Below, one piece after another: positions 37,230-51,000 of a stretch of 64,000 nt of DNA; within the stretch, counting starts at the first letter, position 1; every line of letters starts with the position of its first letter. The position numbers and the translations under genes are program-made. Source of the DNA: Gymnorhina tibicen (lineage: Eukaryota > Chordata > Aves > Passeriformes > Artamidae); NCBI GenBank assembly GCA_013399875.1, contig VXAZ01005702.1:1529768-1593767 (forward strand), read 5' to 3'. The notes beneath the pieces were generated by a model. That model saw nothing but the letters and a program-made list of their open reading frames with translations. It was not told where the DNA came from and did not search any database.

Positions 37230-40195
37230 TGGAGGAGAGGAGGTTATTGACATATAAGAATCAGGAAAAAAAAAACAAAACAAGCACCCCCCCCACTCGC
37301 CTGAAAACTCTGCATTTTTCAAACACCTAAAAAATTTGCAAAAAATAGTATTTTCTTACTTTACATAGGATCATCCCCGTGTATATCCCTGTATTACATG
37401 ATGTATGGGCATGGCAAGGAAGTAGATTATTAGTGTTCCTTTAGAGTCTTTGTTTTTTCTTCCTCCTTAAATAAAGCCCCAACAATAGAAAAAAAGATTC
37501 AATAGAGGGAAATATTCAGAAAATATAAGAACGAGAAGAAAGCAGGGTTAACTATCCTGTCACATCTCTATTAGCCTTTCCACCCATGTGAGGATATACC
37601 ACCTTGGCAAGCCTCGCGTAGATTTACTCTGAAGAATTTACACCTTTGGTCAGAGTAATTTAAATTAGTAGCAAGGCTAGGTCTCAGCCTCACAACAAAA
37701 GCTACTCCTTCCATGCTTGTGCTGCAAATTCACATGCCTACACTCCTCCCCCCAGAAAACAAACAAACAAGCAAAAATCCAAGTCTTTTGATAAATCTTT
37801 ACATATGCTACTCTTACAAATGGATGCATATATTTTAGGAGGAATTTAAATGTATTTGAAACAAGGCAGGAAGGGAAGGGACAAATAAGTTTCTCACTTC
37901 AAAAACCTTCAATAAGCTCATGTACATTGCTGTGGTGTGCACTTTGCCAGTTACATTTCTGAAGGTTTTGAAAAATGTGACTGGGAGTTTTTAACAGTGC
38001 AGTGTTTGCAGTTAATCATCAGCAACTTAAAAAGACATTGACATCTGTTGTCCAGAGAGAAAAAGAAAAATGTAGGGGGGAGAGTGGGCAGGGGGGGTTG
38101 AAAATTAAATCAGTTTGAATCCTCCTTAGTGTTACAGAGTCAATAGCAGGAAATTTGCTCTCAGAAAAATGTGGGGTTGTGACCCTCTGTGTTTCAAGAC
38201 TTCCTAATTTAGCTTGATCCTTCATGCTCTCTGCTCCTCCTACTTGTACCCTAGAGGCAGGTTTTCTCCTACTGAGAAAGAGATTAAGGGGGAAAGTGCT
38301 GAAAGAGGAAGGTAGAGAAAGAAAATAAGACAGGAATAAACTGGAACTGAAGTCCTAAAATCTAAGAGATTATTAAAATTCAATCACTCTGCAGTGAAAC
38401 TTATTTTTATGCAGACACCAACGACGTCTTTGAACTGATGTTGAAAGGTAACAAGAAAACTTTTTATTAGTGTTTGAGACCATTTTCTGAGGACACCAGA
38501 GACGGCTGTTTTTGACGTATACAAGTAGTGCTCGTACACCATATAATGAGTATACATCTACCAAGACACTTTTCTTCATCTCAGTTTGGACCACACGAGT
38601 GAATCAACTTCCCAATTAAGTGGTAAACTGTGCAGGCTATGAGACAGCTGATGAATGGTAGCTCCCTAGCAATTAGTGAAGAAAAACAATGCTAATATAG
38701 AAGACACGAAAAAATATTAATCAGCTGTTAATACAGCTCCAGACCCATTAACTGTTGTTGTGTTACTTATCCAAGTGGTGCATTTATGGTCACAAGTAGC
38801 TGCCTTTCCAAGCAGAACACGCCATTATGTGGCTGAGCAGAACCTCCCCAGCCCACAGAGCAAAGAGCAGAGCAAGGAGGGAGGTGGAAGGGAGGGAGGT
38901 GGATGCAACCTCGACTCTACTTTCCCTTCCCAGTCACTGACTGCTCAGAGCAGCTCTCAAATCACATCTTCTATGCAGTCCATGGGAACTAGCAGAAACA
39001 GAAGTCCACTGGAATTTCAAGTGCCTCTTTGAGGCTGGGCTAGAGATGAGGTCCTGCTCTTCACTCCCAAAAGCACACCAACAAACAAGGATTTCCATGC
39101 AGAGTATCCAGCTTCTCATCTGTCTATGCCTGGGCTCCATGCCTGGTTCAGCATCTGTTCCTGCCTCTGTCCTTTCAGTTCTATCCAAAGGAAATATCCA
39201 GGTGGACTAGACAGCTCATGTCCCACGTGACCAGCAGCAGGTCTCAGGGCTCCAGCAGGTTTTATCTCCTACCAGGTTCAGACTGCACATGCAGCACTGA
39301 CCTCCCCAGCGGTGCTGGTGTACACTAGCACATTACCAGAGGAGATAATAGGGACTGGAGTAACCCACCTGAGACCAGGTTTCTAAGATCTGACCATAAT
39401 GCATTTGTGGTATAACCTGAAACTCCACAAACTCAGCAGTTGCCTTTCTACAGCTACTAAAGATCTTTGCTTCAGGTTCCTAAAAAGCACCATTGATTGC
39501 ACTGAAGTTATTTGACACGTGACAATATTCACCTCAGAAAGTATTCCAGAACTGGGCACTTTAACTTGTGAGCAAACAGTGATATCAATGTGTGTGGGGA
39601 TCATCTTCCCAAGCTAATTGTATGCCAGATTGATAAATTATAAAATAGGATGTCCTTGATTGACAGCTTTGCTATCTAATCAGAGAAAAAAACAAAAGAG
39701 GACAGCTTAGATCAAAGATTAAATTGTTCTTGTTCTTATTCATATCTTCCTAGATTTTAATATCAGAGGAAGAAAAAAAAGAAACCACACACATTTATCT
39801 AGATTGACCTCCCGCATAACATGGGCAAAAAAAAGTTTGTATTCCACCCATAACTGCTGCATAACCATAAGCATAGTTTTAGAAAGACATCCCATTTCAA
39901 TTAATATCATTCAAGACAGGAAAAATCTGTTTCCTGCTTAAGTAATTTCAGTATTAAAAACATGCTCTTGAATTCAAGGCTGAATTTAACCAGGCAAGCC
40001 TACTGCCAATAAAAGTTGATCTGCTTTAATCAAGAATCCTTGATGCATCTTGAAATGCAAAGACAAGAGAAAAAAAAATCTCCCTTTTCCCACAGAAATG
40101 CAAAAATCATCCTAAAGCACCAATAAAGCTTTATATAAAATAATCTAATTCAGTGAACTATGTTCAATTCCAGTAATAACTTTTCAGTTCGACAA
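37230..40195. other. Unique noncoding sequence
   Basis: No gene recognised. A G-rich stretch at 38876-38902 (GGAGGGAGGTGG repeated with a small change) could form a two-layer G-quadruplex. The rest is ordinary AT-rich DNA. Confidence 0.55.
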
Positions 40196-40322
40196 GTGAA
40201 CAACAAAATATTGGGAATATGCATTCTGTATCAACTGGCTATTAGTTTTATTGTATCTGGTGAACAACAAAATATTGGGAATATGCATTCTGTATCAACT
40301 GGCTATTAGTTTTATTGTATCT
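40196..40322 (+). repeat. Perfect 64-bp tandem duplication
   Basis: A unit starting GTGAACAACAAAATATTGGG and ending TTATTGTATCT occurs at 40196-40258 and again at 40260-40322, 63 identical bases with a 64-bp period. Bases on either side differ. No divergence between copies means either a very recent duplication, a polymorphic repeat, or an assembly artefact. Confidence 0.95.
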
Positions 40323-43300
40323 CTATAAAGACAAAAACAGCTTCCTGAATCTATGGAGTCTAAGAAACCTAAGAGGTCCCTTCCAGCAGAGTTAAGTAAA
40401 AAATTGTTGACTGCAACGCACTGTAGTTAGTGTCAGCTCTTGCCAGCACGTGGCATATGGTGATCTTCCATTTTTCAAAAAAGAAAAACCTTAAAGCTAT
40501 TAGATACCACTTTTTCACATCTGATGTAAAGAACTGATTTGAAAATTTAAAAATAAAACAACACATTTTTCCTGAACATTTTGAAATGAGATTTCTAGTT
40601 TGCTCTTGGCCAAAGCAGTTTGCCAAACTGTAATTCATTTCAGTCAGCCTATCAGCAAGGGAATATATCATTTGAAAGGTTCACTCATCTGTAATGGTAC
40701 TTAATCATAGTAGTCAGATAATTAACAGTTACTGTATATTTTTATTTTCACACAAAGAGTTTACAGCTGATTCTTATCTTACATCTTCAGCAGACACTGA
40801 TATTTTTCATAAATATTCATTATGCATGCTCATAAATATTTGATTAATATTAATTGTTTGTTTGTTTTAAACATAGATTTTCCTTTAGTTGTCGTGACTA
40901 GACAGGAAGGTATAGAGGAAGGTGTTTGTATGGGAAAAAAAGTGAAGAAAAAAAGCTTTCAAAGATGCAGGAGTAAAAATGAGTGACTAAGGCAACACAT
41001 CACTTCCTAGATTTTGGTAGAACAAACACCTCTCTCCTGGTGATAGCAGTTTTGGGAAGGATGCATATTTGCCCTGTATTGTTCTGCCCTTTGAAACCCC
41101 ACTGGGAGCTTAAGGATATCTTGTCACAGCTAGATCACATCCAGTGAGCTCAGGATGTTGGAGGCACATAGGCGATATTTAATTTTATTGTTCTAAGGAA
41201 ACTGGGAATAAGAGAAGGCTTCTTGTACCATCAGAAAGAGAGTAGGACAGGCTATCTGGGTTAAAGGATAAGAAAATAAGGCTTAATGCCCCTGAAATTA
41301 GTGAATCACTTGATTTCTTAATGTTGCAGTTTATTTGCACAACCAAAAGCTATCTTTTGCTGAGTCCTGTGTGTGAGGAGGAACATGGGAAGAGATAACA
41401 GCTCAATGAGCAGAGTAAAAAGGCAGCCAGTTCACAGAGCTGTTCAGCTGCACGTCTAGAGTTAGTGATTTCCCTATATGTGGTTGTTTTCCTTTCCATG
41501 TGGGTTGAAATACCACAAGCCCAGGAAAAGACAAAAAGTACATGAAATTCACTGGACACCTTTTGGCAGACTAGGGTGGTGCTTTCTAACATCATTTATC
41601 ATGACAGGGGATCTAATTGCTTTCCAGTTGTATTTCTGTTCACTGATAGCAGGAATTTATGGACATTCAGGAACACGTTGGAAAACTGGAGACAAGTGTC
41701 AGTTGTCCGTGGATACAGATCTGTACAGCCTGTGTTCAGACGTGCTACAGGTTCCGAGACAATTCCACTGGCCATCTCTGGGCATTAATAACATGCCGAA
41801 GTAGTAGCTGATGCAGAAAGCCATGTGAGCAAAGGACATTCAGACCTAGCCTGCAATACTTCAGCACCAACCTGCTCTATCCTAAAGGAGGTTTGGTGGG
41901 ATCCCCAGAAAGCCACCAGTTCTGCTTACTGCCAGCTGTGGCTAGAACAAAAGCCGGGCCCATAAAGCCCACCTAAGTCTTGGACTGGCCATGCCACTCT
42001 CTTCATCTCATGTTTCCCCACCCTCTGCGATCGGAGTAAGCTCATTGCAGAAAGCACAGCCCAAGTAAATGGGCATAAAAGTTCTACAAGAATCAGCTCG
42101 GACTGAAAGCATGTAGTAGCTCCAGGCTGGCCTCATGAAAAGCCCCTCAAGCATCATTACATTACGTTCCCTATTGCACATATTCCATGCATTTTTTCTA
42201 ACGTACGAGTTTCTCCAGACCTCCAATACTTAAAATAATGGGGTTGTCAAGATCACTGACAGCTATCTTAGCATAAAAATAATATGGAATGCAGCTCCTT
42301 CATGTTTCTGGACTTGAGCCAGATATTAACCATTGCCAATTAAAAAGAAACTTTCTCTTGTGGCAAAATGATCATGTAGCTGTCTACCATGAGGCTTCAT
42401 ACACTTTCTTTTCAACACTGTACCAGACTTTCTTCTAAAATTCAGAGGTAACACTCAGTATGGAGGCTGTTATAGAAATTTTAGAAGTAATCCAGTATCT
42501 TTCCATGGAGAAATTTAAGGTTTTTTAATATGTTAGTTTGTCCATTTTTAATCGTCAGAGAACAAATCAGTATCTCTGTTCCATATGTGTCTTCCACATA
42601 CATTCACACAACATACCTAATATGTAAGATTTGGAAATTACTGGCTATGGACTAAACATGAATTTCCAATTCATTTTTGTTGCCAAAAATAAGTTAAGTT
42701 TTAGAGGACAAAAGCTACCCTGGAACGTCCAATAGGTCAACTCAGGCCATATTTCTTCTATACCTTTGGTTACTACACTTGCACTTGGAATATTTAGAGC
42801 ACTTTGGGTCTCCCAAATTTAGTAACTGCATTGCAAAGATAGAAAAAGCTCAGCCACAGTGATACCTGTGAGGAGAACATGAACAATTTTGTTTAGTTTT
42901 GAAACAGACATGACAGAAAGTAGTTGCCATGAGAACTCCTGTGTTTCATACAAAGAAAACTGTATTAGGATTGTAAAGCTACTTAGGAGCTAGAAAACGG
43001 CAGAATTAAGCTCACCTTTTCAACCTTCATTATGTTATAACCTGAAAATATCTTTAATTATACGATAAGATGTTGATTTTTTCAAGCAACCACTTCCCTT
43101 ATTCAGCCTGTAAGGTGAAAGGTGTTTACTATATATGCAACTATTTAAACTATTTTTATTCCAACCATTCATGCTTCCAATATACTTCACAAACACAAGG
43201 CTGAATACACAATATTTTAGTTCCTAGATGTCTAGACTGTAGTATTTGGGGAAAAATAAAAAAAGGAAGTATTCACAATTTTCATATTTTTATCCTGGCA

Positions 43301-46300
43301 CTCAATTTTAAAGGTGGTGAGTTGAAGTTCAGTGATATTCAGGTAAAAATCTGCACTAATATCCTAATATTCCAGACCACCTGAATATTTACAACAGTTG
43401 GAAAGAAAAAAATATCATTGTAGTTGTAATTATTTAAAGGTTTTTGTGCTAGGAGGTTACATATTCAATGTTTATAACCTTTTAAAAGGATCAGTATATT
43501 TACTTCTAAGCCTGCTGCAGACTAACAAACAATTTCTCATTCGTGGCCCAATTCATTGTCTTCATGGGGAGCTCATGTAAAGTAAATGTTAGTTTATCCT
43601 TGTATTCAGTCCCTAATGTCTTCTGAATTATCAGTGGAGATATGGCAGAATGATATCAACGATCTGCATAACAATAAAAAAGCAAATATTTTGTTCACAT
43701 CTAACAGATGAAACATGAGTCATATCGCCTGGAGTGGCATGAATGGAAAATGCGATTAAAAACATAAAAGTGAAAGGGAAAGAGAACAGCAAGAGTAGAT
43801 TCTGGTTTACAGCTATTAAAGTGCATGAATATTACTAGAGTTACTGATCTTCAGAAAGTCTGGTTTGTGCCTCTGAGATTCCAAAGCCCTCAAACAGCAG
43901 TAAACTCAATATTGGATATAAAGAAACATGCATAATATTCCCACCTCAAACTGAACAAGCAAGAGAAAATTTTCATAATACCTGAGAGAAATTATATTTA
44001 AAAACTTGGTACTTACCTACTTCAACAAAAAAAATATAGAGGTTGTGGGTTTGTGTTTGTTTGGGTTTTTTCTCACTTTTTCGAATAGCAAAACAAGCTA
44101 AGGGCTCCCAAAATTATGATCTATCTGTTTTTTAGATAGCAGTGATTTCAGCCTTGCGTGGATCAATGGTTTGATGCATTACAAGAGTGCAATCTTCCTG
44201 GGCAATATAGATACATGTTTGAATTTCCAAATGCACAGAAAAACTCACAATGGTTCAATTTATGTACTTGTCTAATTGCAAATATCATCAAGGCTAGCTG
44301 ATTCCCTTCTGTCAATATTCCCATTTTACCTAGAAATATCCTACATATATCTCCATCCTTTCCTTTTCTTTCAGCAAATGAATCTCCCAAAATCTCATAT
44401 TTGCCGTTTCTGCTCAGGAAAAGAGGACAAAACCCTCTTGCTATCTCCTGCTGGTGAAGTCAGTAACAGCTCATTAACATCTGTCTTAGTTTAAAGCAGG
44501 ATCCAGTCTGCAGGAATGTGTTCAAGTAAACCACCAGCACGATGACCCCCAGATGACCACGGAGGCAGAGAGAAGTGCTGTATGGTGCAGTGTATACAAA
44601 GCAAGATGTTTTGCTTAGATATCTTAATAGGAGACCAGAGTTCTTCACAGACAGCTTGAAAATTGCCTTCTGTATCACAAATATTACCTTTCCCTGAAAG
44701 GAAAATATATCAACTTTATGCAGCTGGAAAAGCAGTTAAGTAAACCCAGGAATCTAGTAAAAAAATATTGGGTTTAGGTCCTCCTTTTTTACTCCTTCTT
44801 TCCTCTCCACTACTAAAGCTTTTTTAGTATAGGCCATAATAATACGTGTTTGTCAAATGGTCATCAAATGCAATTAAGCAATTCTAATCTTGTAAAAATT
44901 CATTATTGCTACTGATCTGATGACTCTGCTAAAATTACTGTAACACTCTGTGGTTTGCTCTGAAAACATATTATTGACTGGATGCTTATTTTGCCGTTCA
45001 GGTACAAAACCCCACCACAGTCAATATCCCAGTCTCAGTGAGGTCAGTCCGTAGACTCATTGTCTTGTCAAGGAGGAGAAATATGAGTTAAACGCAGTCC
45101 TCAGTGCTGTGGGCCACTTATCAACAGTAGGGAACTGCAACTGGAGAAATGCTAGCTCTTCCCTAAAATAGGGTGAAAATATGTTGTCCCTGGCCTGTGT
45201 TTTTGACCTTGGGAAGGCACAGCTACAGCCGTAATGTTCCTATAAAAGACAAAATAACATTTTTTTCAAATATCGTAAGATCTACTTATGAGCAAGGAAA
45301 ATACAGGACCTCAGGAGGAAAAACCCAAAGCTGAGTATTCCGATAGGTCTTACTGCTCCACCACGACGTGAACTGCGAGTGAGTTGCGGCAGTGTAAGAG
45401 CGTACCGCCTGTCAGCCGGGCAGTGGCAACTCTCCGTGGGTAGGTTTTCAGTCTGCTCCAAGCCTGAGATTAAATTTGGTTGTTTACATGGCTGCAAAAG
45501 CTGATTTGTGGGTACCTTGTCTACTTGCCATATCCTAGCTGCTAGTATAAGCCATTTGGCTTGCTCTACACATTGTCTGCAAAGTAAAAATGTTTTGATT
45601 AAATGTAGATGATTTTTTTAAACCAAGTATTTTTTACTCTTTTAAAACCACAAGGTTACATATGTGGCTATAGCAAACTACAGGTGCTTTGCTGCTATGA
45701 GGAGTTATTTACTTTCATAAAGAAGATCTACTCTGCTTTTATGGAAAGACAGCAGTTGCACCAAACAAAGCAGGGACATTCCCTGTTAAATATATTACTA
45801 TACGTGAATGCTTCTCAAATTTTGCTTATTAAAAAAGATAACAAACCCAGAAAAAAAAACATTCTCCCCTCTTCCCTTCTCACTAAGTATCATAAACAAT
45901 ATAGAAGGGGGGATGTTGTAAAGTGCCCCCCCCACCCTTGCTGTTTCTCAGGCAAGCAGAGTAAGTCAGAAACTATTATTTGGTTACTATAATTTTTCAT
46001 CTTCCATTGAACAACTTCCATGACCTTTAGTGCAGGTTTTAAAGCTCACTTGCCTATTCATTAGGTTGACAAACTTGTCAAAACCCTGCAGAACTATGTC
46101 AATTATGTCAAAAATGCTTACAGGTGCCACAATATGTGTCAGCACTCAACTGACTCCTGTCAGCCATTGCTGAAATGAGAGGAAACCCTTCTGGGGACAA
46201 TAGGAAATGGAGGGAAAGGATAGAATCCCACTCATTTTATTGACACCGGTCACTCTTTCACACTAGTGAGAGCTGTTGCAATTCCTTCTTTTACTGGAAT

Positions 46301-46344
46301 CTGCGACATTGTTCTTTAGTGAAATGAGTAATTAGTTGCCTCTC
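40323..46344. other. Unique noncoding sequence, no gene recognised
   Basis: AT-rich with short frames only; the 127-codon frame at 45609-45992 has no recognisable product. It includes an AT-rich motif cluster (40808-40855) and a small CpG-dense island-like patch (45341-45440), both listed as findings. Confidence 0.55.
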
Positions 46345-47012
46345 AAAAAAGAACCTCAGGGTGGTGATTGACAGCCATTTGGACATGAGTCATCAGTGTG
46401 CCCAGGTGGCCAAGAATGCCAATGGCACTGTGACCTGTGTCAGCAATAGTGTGGCCAGCAGGATCAGGGCAGTGATTATTGCCTGTACTCAGCACTGGTG
46501 AGGCCACACCTCGAATCCTGTGTCCAGTTCTGGGCTCCTCACCACAAGAAGGACATTGAGGTGCTGGAGCATTTCCAGAGAAGGATAACGGACGTGGGTA
46601 AAGGTCTGGAGCACAAGACTGATGAGAAGCAGCTAAGAGAGCTCAGGTTGTTTAGCCTGGAGAAAAGGAGGTTTGGGGGAGACCTTATTGCCCTCTACCA
46701 TTACTTGAAAGGAGGTTGTAGTGAGGTGAGGGTCAGTCTCTTCTCCCCAGTAACAAGCAATAGAACGATAAATGCCCTCAAGTAGTGCCAGGGGAGGTTC
46801 AGGTTGGATATTAGGAAAAAATTCTCCACTGAAACGGTGGTCAGGCATTGAAACAGGCTGCCCAGGGAAGTGGTAGGATCACCACCCTGGAAGTGTTCAG
46901 AAAGTGTGTGGATATGGCACTCAGGGACATGGTTTAGTGATGAACACGACAGTGCTTGATTAAGTTGAACTCACTGATCTTAGAGCTATTTTCCAATCTT
47001 AACAATTCTATG
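46345..47012 (+). mobile_element. CR1 LINE 3' end, 5'-truncated, plus strand
   Basis: Covers the C-terminal part of CR1 ORF2 (a reverse-transcriptase-bearing LINE protein) and the short 3' tail. The 46498-46782 frame translates to recognisable CR1 sequence: [20 protein letters not shown], then [14 protein letters not shown], then [17 protein letters not shown]. It meets a stop at 46783-46785 where the family reads on, and after it come QGRFRLDIRKKF, a second stop, and NRLPREVV, so the copy is dead. The element ends with a single ATTCTATG (47005-47012), the CR1 terminal motif. Truncation at the 5' side is typical of target-primed reverse transcription. Confidence 0.93.
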
Positions 47013-47956
47013 TCAAGAAAGTAATATTTCACGATTTTTTACAGTAGCTTTCTGAGCAACATATTTAAAAAAATCCCAACTAACCAACCAACCAAAACAA
47101 ATCTTTGTGGTCAAGATAAAAATTGATTAAAAGTACTAATATACTTAGAAATTTTCTTAAAAACTCTTTTCCCACTTTGTAGCTAGCAATATTCTGCAGT
47201 CAAGTTCCTGAAAATCAGCAAATACACTTATATTACCATGTAGATAGAACTCTTCAAACTGTAAAAAGTTTCCCTCTGCTCCCATTAATTTGCTGATTAG
47301 TTGTTTCTCCATTTAAACCATCCATAAAGAATGCAGGGAAATAAACAGTATCTCGAGGAGAAAGAGCAGATGCAAACAAAAGTTTGTATTGGACAGTAGG
47401 TAGCAGTAGTAATTCTGCTTGCCTATTTAGACTGCCCTGAACTACTACCTAACTAAACATTCCTGTTTTCTTTCTCCATAAAACCTTTCCGATAAATGAC
47501 AGACCGTGCTTAACAGGCCAGTCTGGTGACAGCAGAGAGTTTATAATGTCACTGGCAGAAGAAAGTGACTGGATGAATTGCCCTACAAATTTTAGATTAA
47601 ATAAAAACCAGAAGCTGCTATGTATTAACTTTTTTTCGCTTCCTATAACCTTTTCTCCAGAAGGTGGCTTGTTCCTCTCTGTCTTATTCGACTCACTAGA
47701 ACACCTGCAAGGGATGAGGGCTCCACTGGGCTTGATATACAACAAATACGACACACAACAGTGAGCAGCAAAGTATATCCAGAGACTTAAGACTTAAAAC
47801 TAATTATATAGCAGGGACAAGCAGAGATAGGGAACACAGCAGGAAACAAGCAGTTTGCCAAAGTTTCCTTGGCATGCTGTTCCTTTCCATTTTTTACAAT
47901 AGCAAAAAAAAAAAAAGAAAAAAATCAGCACGCTGTTAGCATTTTTCACCCACAGG
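47013..47956. other. Unique noncoding sequence
   Basis: No gene or recognised repeat. An A-rich run at about 47908-47928 is the only simple feature. Confidence 0.55.
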
Positions 47957-48085
47957 TCTCAAGGAGCTTTACAGACACCATTGCTATTCCCAGCTTTTGT
48001 ATATTGGGAAAAGAAAGTATGTGACTTGTCTGAGGACTCACAGTGACATGATGGCAGACTCAGGAGCATTGTATATTGCACCAAG
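47957..48085 (+). mobile_element. MIR-like ancient SINE relic, plus strand
   Basis: Reads CTCAAGGAGCTTTACAGACA, then a CCC...TTTTGTATATTGGGAAA block, then GTGACTTGTCTGAGGACTCA, then CAGTGACATGATGGCAGA. This is the order of the MIR core found across amniotes (GGGAAACTGAGG...GTGACTTGCCCAAGGTCACA...GTGGCAGA). The 5' tRNA-derived part is not visible. Heavily diverged, as expected for an element of this age. Confidence 0.65.
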
Positions 48086-51000
48086 TATCCTTCATATTGC
48101 TTTTTTGTTGTTGTATTTTAGTGGTTTGGGTTTTTTCATAAATAAGAAACTGTTACTTTTCACCTTCTCTCACTCAGTTGTCACCTTTACTTTGAGGAGC
48201 AGACCAAGGGACAGTAGATCCATACCCAGTTCTACTGCATAAAGGGGCTCTGAATTTAGAATAAGCACACAAAAGAGATGCCTTCCATATAGCAGCGCTA
48301 TAAACATATGGGGACCTGACTGCATTTCTCTCCTTTTGAGAAAAGGAGCTTGTTTATGTCCTAAATTTCCTTGTGAGGGCCAAATACTACTGTCACAACA
48401 AGTGCATAGATCAGAATAGTAACTTTTCATGGAAAGGATAAGAAAACTGTGCCTGGAAAGTCTAGCAGCTATACACATCTCTGGATCCCACACGCAGCTA
48501 GTTTAATGTCATACCTAAACAGAGCTGCAAGTGCTCTGTAAAATACTTCCCATTCACCTTAGTAGAGGACTTTGAACAGAAAAATAAAAGCCAACTGGGT
48601 TCATAGGGAGATGTTTTAAAAGCTCCAGTTTATTGAGAGGAAATGGATTGGCTCTAGATATTTACAAAAGGAAGCTTAAGAAGGGGTTTAAGTTTAGTCT
48701 CTCCCCAGTCTTTGAAATATTTGTAGCAGAGTTCTCACCCATTTACATCTATGTAGTGAAAAATGAGTGCTGGAGCAGGAACCTCATATACACTGGGTGC
48801 CCCAAGGGTTTACCCCTCTGATCATGCAAAGGCATACAAAGACAGGCAACAAGCCACCCTTTCCAAGTATCAGAGCTGGGCATTAACAGAAACACGAACA
48901 TCTGCAACAGCACTGTGTGCACAGCACATGACAAATGCTGACAGTTCAATGAATGGCATCAAGAACAAGGAGCTAAATGATGCACTCGGCAGCTGAAGGG
49001 TAGTCATGACAGTCATTAAAAATGAAAAATTACTACCTTAACACACTGTGTCTTCACAAGCAAGCACTTGCCTTTGTCCCTGTTGAGACTTAAAAAATCT
49101 ACTGAAACAAACAGCTAAGAGTGGAAGCCACACAACACTGAGGAGTGGTCTCCTGATAGGTTCAATCATAACTGAGCAGTGATGCCTGCCCAAAGGAATG
49201 ATTAAAAACCTGACTGAGACTTTTTTTACTAGAAAGCCTTCCATCTCATTTTTACAATGCTATTTTTGTACTACAAAGAAACAAAAAAGGCTACTAGGAT
49301 TTCCCCAGCTCTGGTCATCCACACTGCATGCCTGTACAACATTTGGGATGAGCTGCCAAGGCAGAGGATCTGTGCTGCCACACATGCACAATGCACCACG
49401 CAGTGCAACAAAATTCACCACTGTGCTGGAAGATGTACTGGAGGCTGTTTGGACCAAAATCATGGTGTGCTGAGGCATACACTAAGGAGAAAGAGAGGCA
49501 TTCCCAGTAGTATTTCCAAAAGCAGCAGGTGACTTAAAAACCTCAGACTGGTTTTCAGAAGTGAATTGGACAGCTAAACTTCTGAACTAAACTCAAGTTA
49601 ACCCTCTTGGCTTGGCACCCTTCCCTCTTTTCCGACTAAGTCTTACATATCTTGCCTTTCAATAGGACATTTTACAGGCAACAGTGCATCTTTATGGCTT
49701 CCAGTAAGTGTGCTAAGCCAGTCATACCTAGTTTGGACATTTCTTTACTGATGCTATCTGTGCTGTTCCAAGACCTTCTCTGCAAAATCAGCCAAACTCT
49801 AAGGGCCACTGCTTCCTAGAGGTTTCCCATCCATAAGCCAGGTCTCTTCCAACACAGTTCTTGGGCCAAATTAAATACTGAAGAAAGAGAGTAATGGAAA
49901 TCTGTAGAATTATCTGAGAACTACTGTTGAGACTAGTATCAAAAGTAAACATCTAATGTTAGATTACTTGGAGCTGCCCAACTCCACATTTTGATTTTCA
50001 GTCACAATGTGGTTTGTACGGCGGATCACTCCATTCCTGTGGCAACCCCACAACACCCAGGGCTTCAAATATTTTGTAGTAACTGCTTGGACTAAAGAAG
50101 CAACGAGTTCAAAAACTTCCTGCTGATTCTTCTTCATGTGTATACATCTTTCAGGTGAGTAGTCGGAACTCTCAGTTGCGTTGCTGTGGGTCTTTCTCAG
50201 TCCTTCTACTTGTAGCTTTGTACTTTACCTAAAAAAAGTTATACAAACATTGGGTCAGTGAAACATAGCACCATAGATTACAATTATGGCCTCTGTAGAG
50301 CAGTATTAAAGTTTCAGTTTTTGCTTAGAGCAAGTTTAAAGGCTTATGTCAAACACAACAGCTAACAGAAAGACTGAGCAAGCTACAGTTCAGAGCACTC
50401 ACGGGGCTGATGACTGGAGCACTTTGCTCTGCTCCAGATATTTTTGGGATACAGTTTCATGGTGCGAAGAACATGTAGTTTATAGCAGAACAGTAGTACC
50501 TGGTGAAATAAAGGAAAGAAGACCCATGCATGTTCCATTATTATCAAGTCTTCTCACCACTCAGAAGCAAATCTCTGTTACTGTGAAATCATACCGATGG
50601 AAAATTTTTGAGAGATAGTTTAAAAGTTAAATTTTTCATGTCTCCAAGTGTGTCAGAGAATGAACAAGGATTCAGAGAATTTAAACCTATGGATTTAGGC
50701 ACTGATAAGTACATTTTGGAGGCTATGTGGTGCCAAAGTCCTTTTATGTATATAACCTTATTTCTTCTATAGTGCTATTGATTTGCCTAGACCTACCCCT
50801 GAGTAAAAGTACCACTCTGGGTAAGATTATTATAATTTGACCTTTAAAGACAATTTCAGAACATCCTAGTTAATTTAATTTTATAAGTGACATTAACACC
50901 TATCACATATTACAGATGCTCTTAGAAAATATTAAAATGAACAGTAGATGTGTAAAAAGAGGCAACAGAGCACCTAATGCACCTTAAAATATAACTACCT

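Noticed and set aside
38876..38902. GGAGGGAGGTGG repeat as a G-quadruplex
   Set aside because: It has only three GGG runs, so at most a two-layer structure. No promoter context.
40365..40392. AACCTAAGAGGTCCCTTCC resembling the CR1 3' tail
   Set aside because: Only about 25 bp match and there is no ATTCTATG end. Too short to call an insertion.
45609..45992. 127-codon ORF
   Set aside because: Random-looking composition, no motif, no splice or promoter context. Expected by chance in 64 kb.
48763..48996. 77-codon ORF beginning MSAGAGTSYTLG
   Set aside because: Composition is protein-like, but no family is recognised and no poly-A or splice context is seen.
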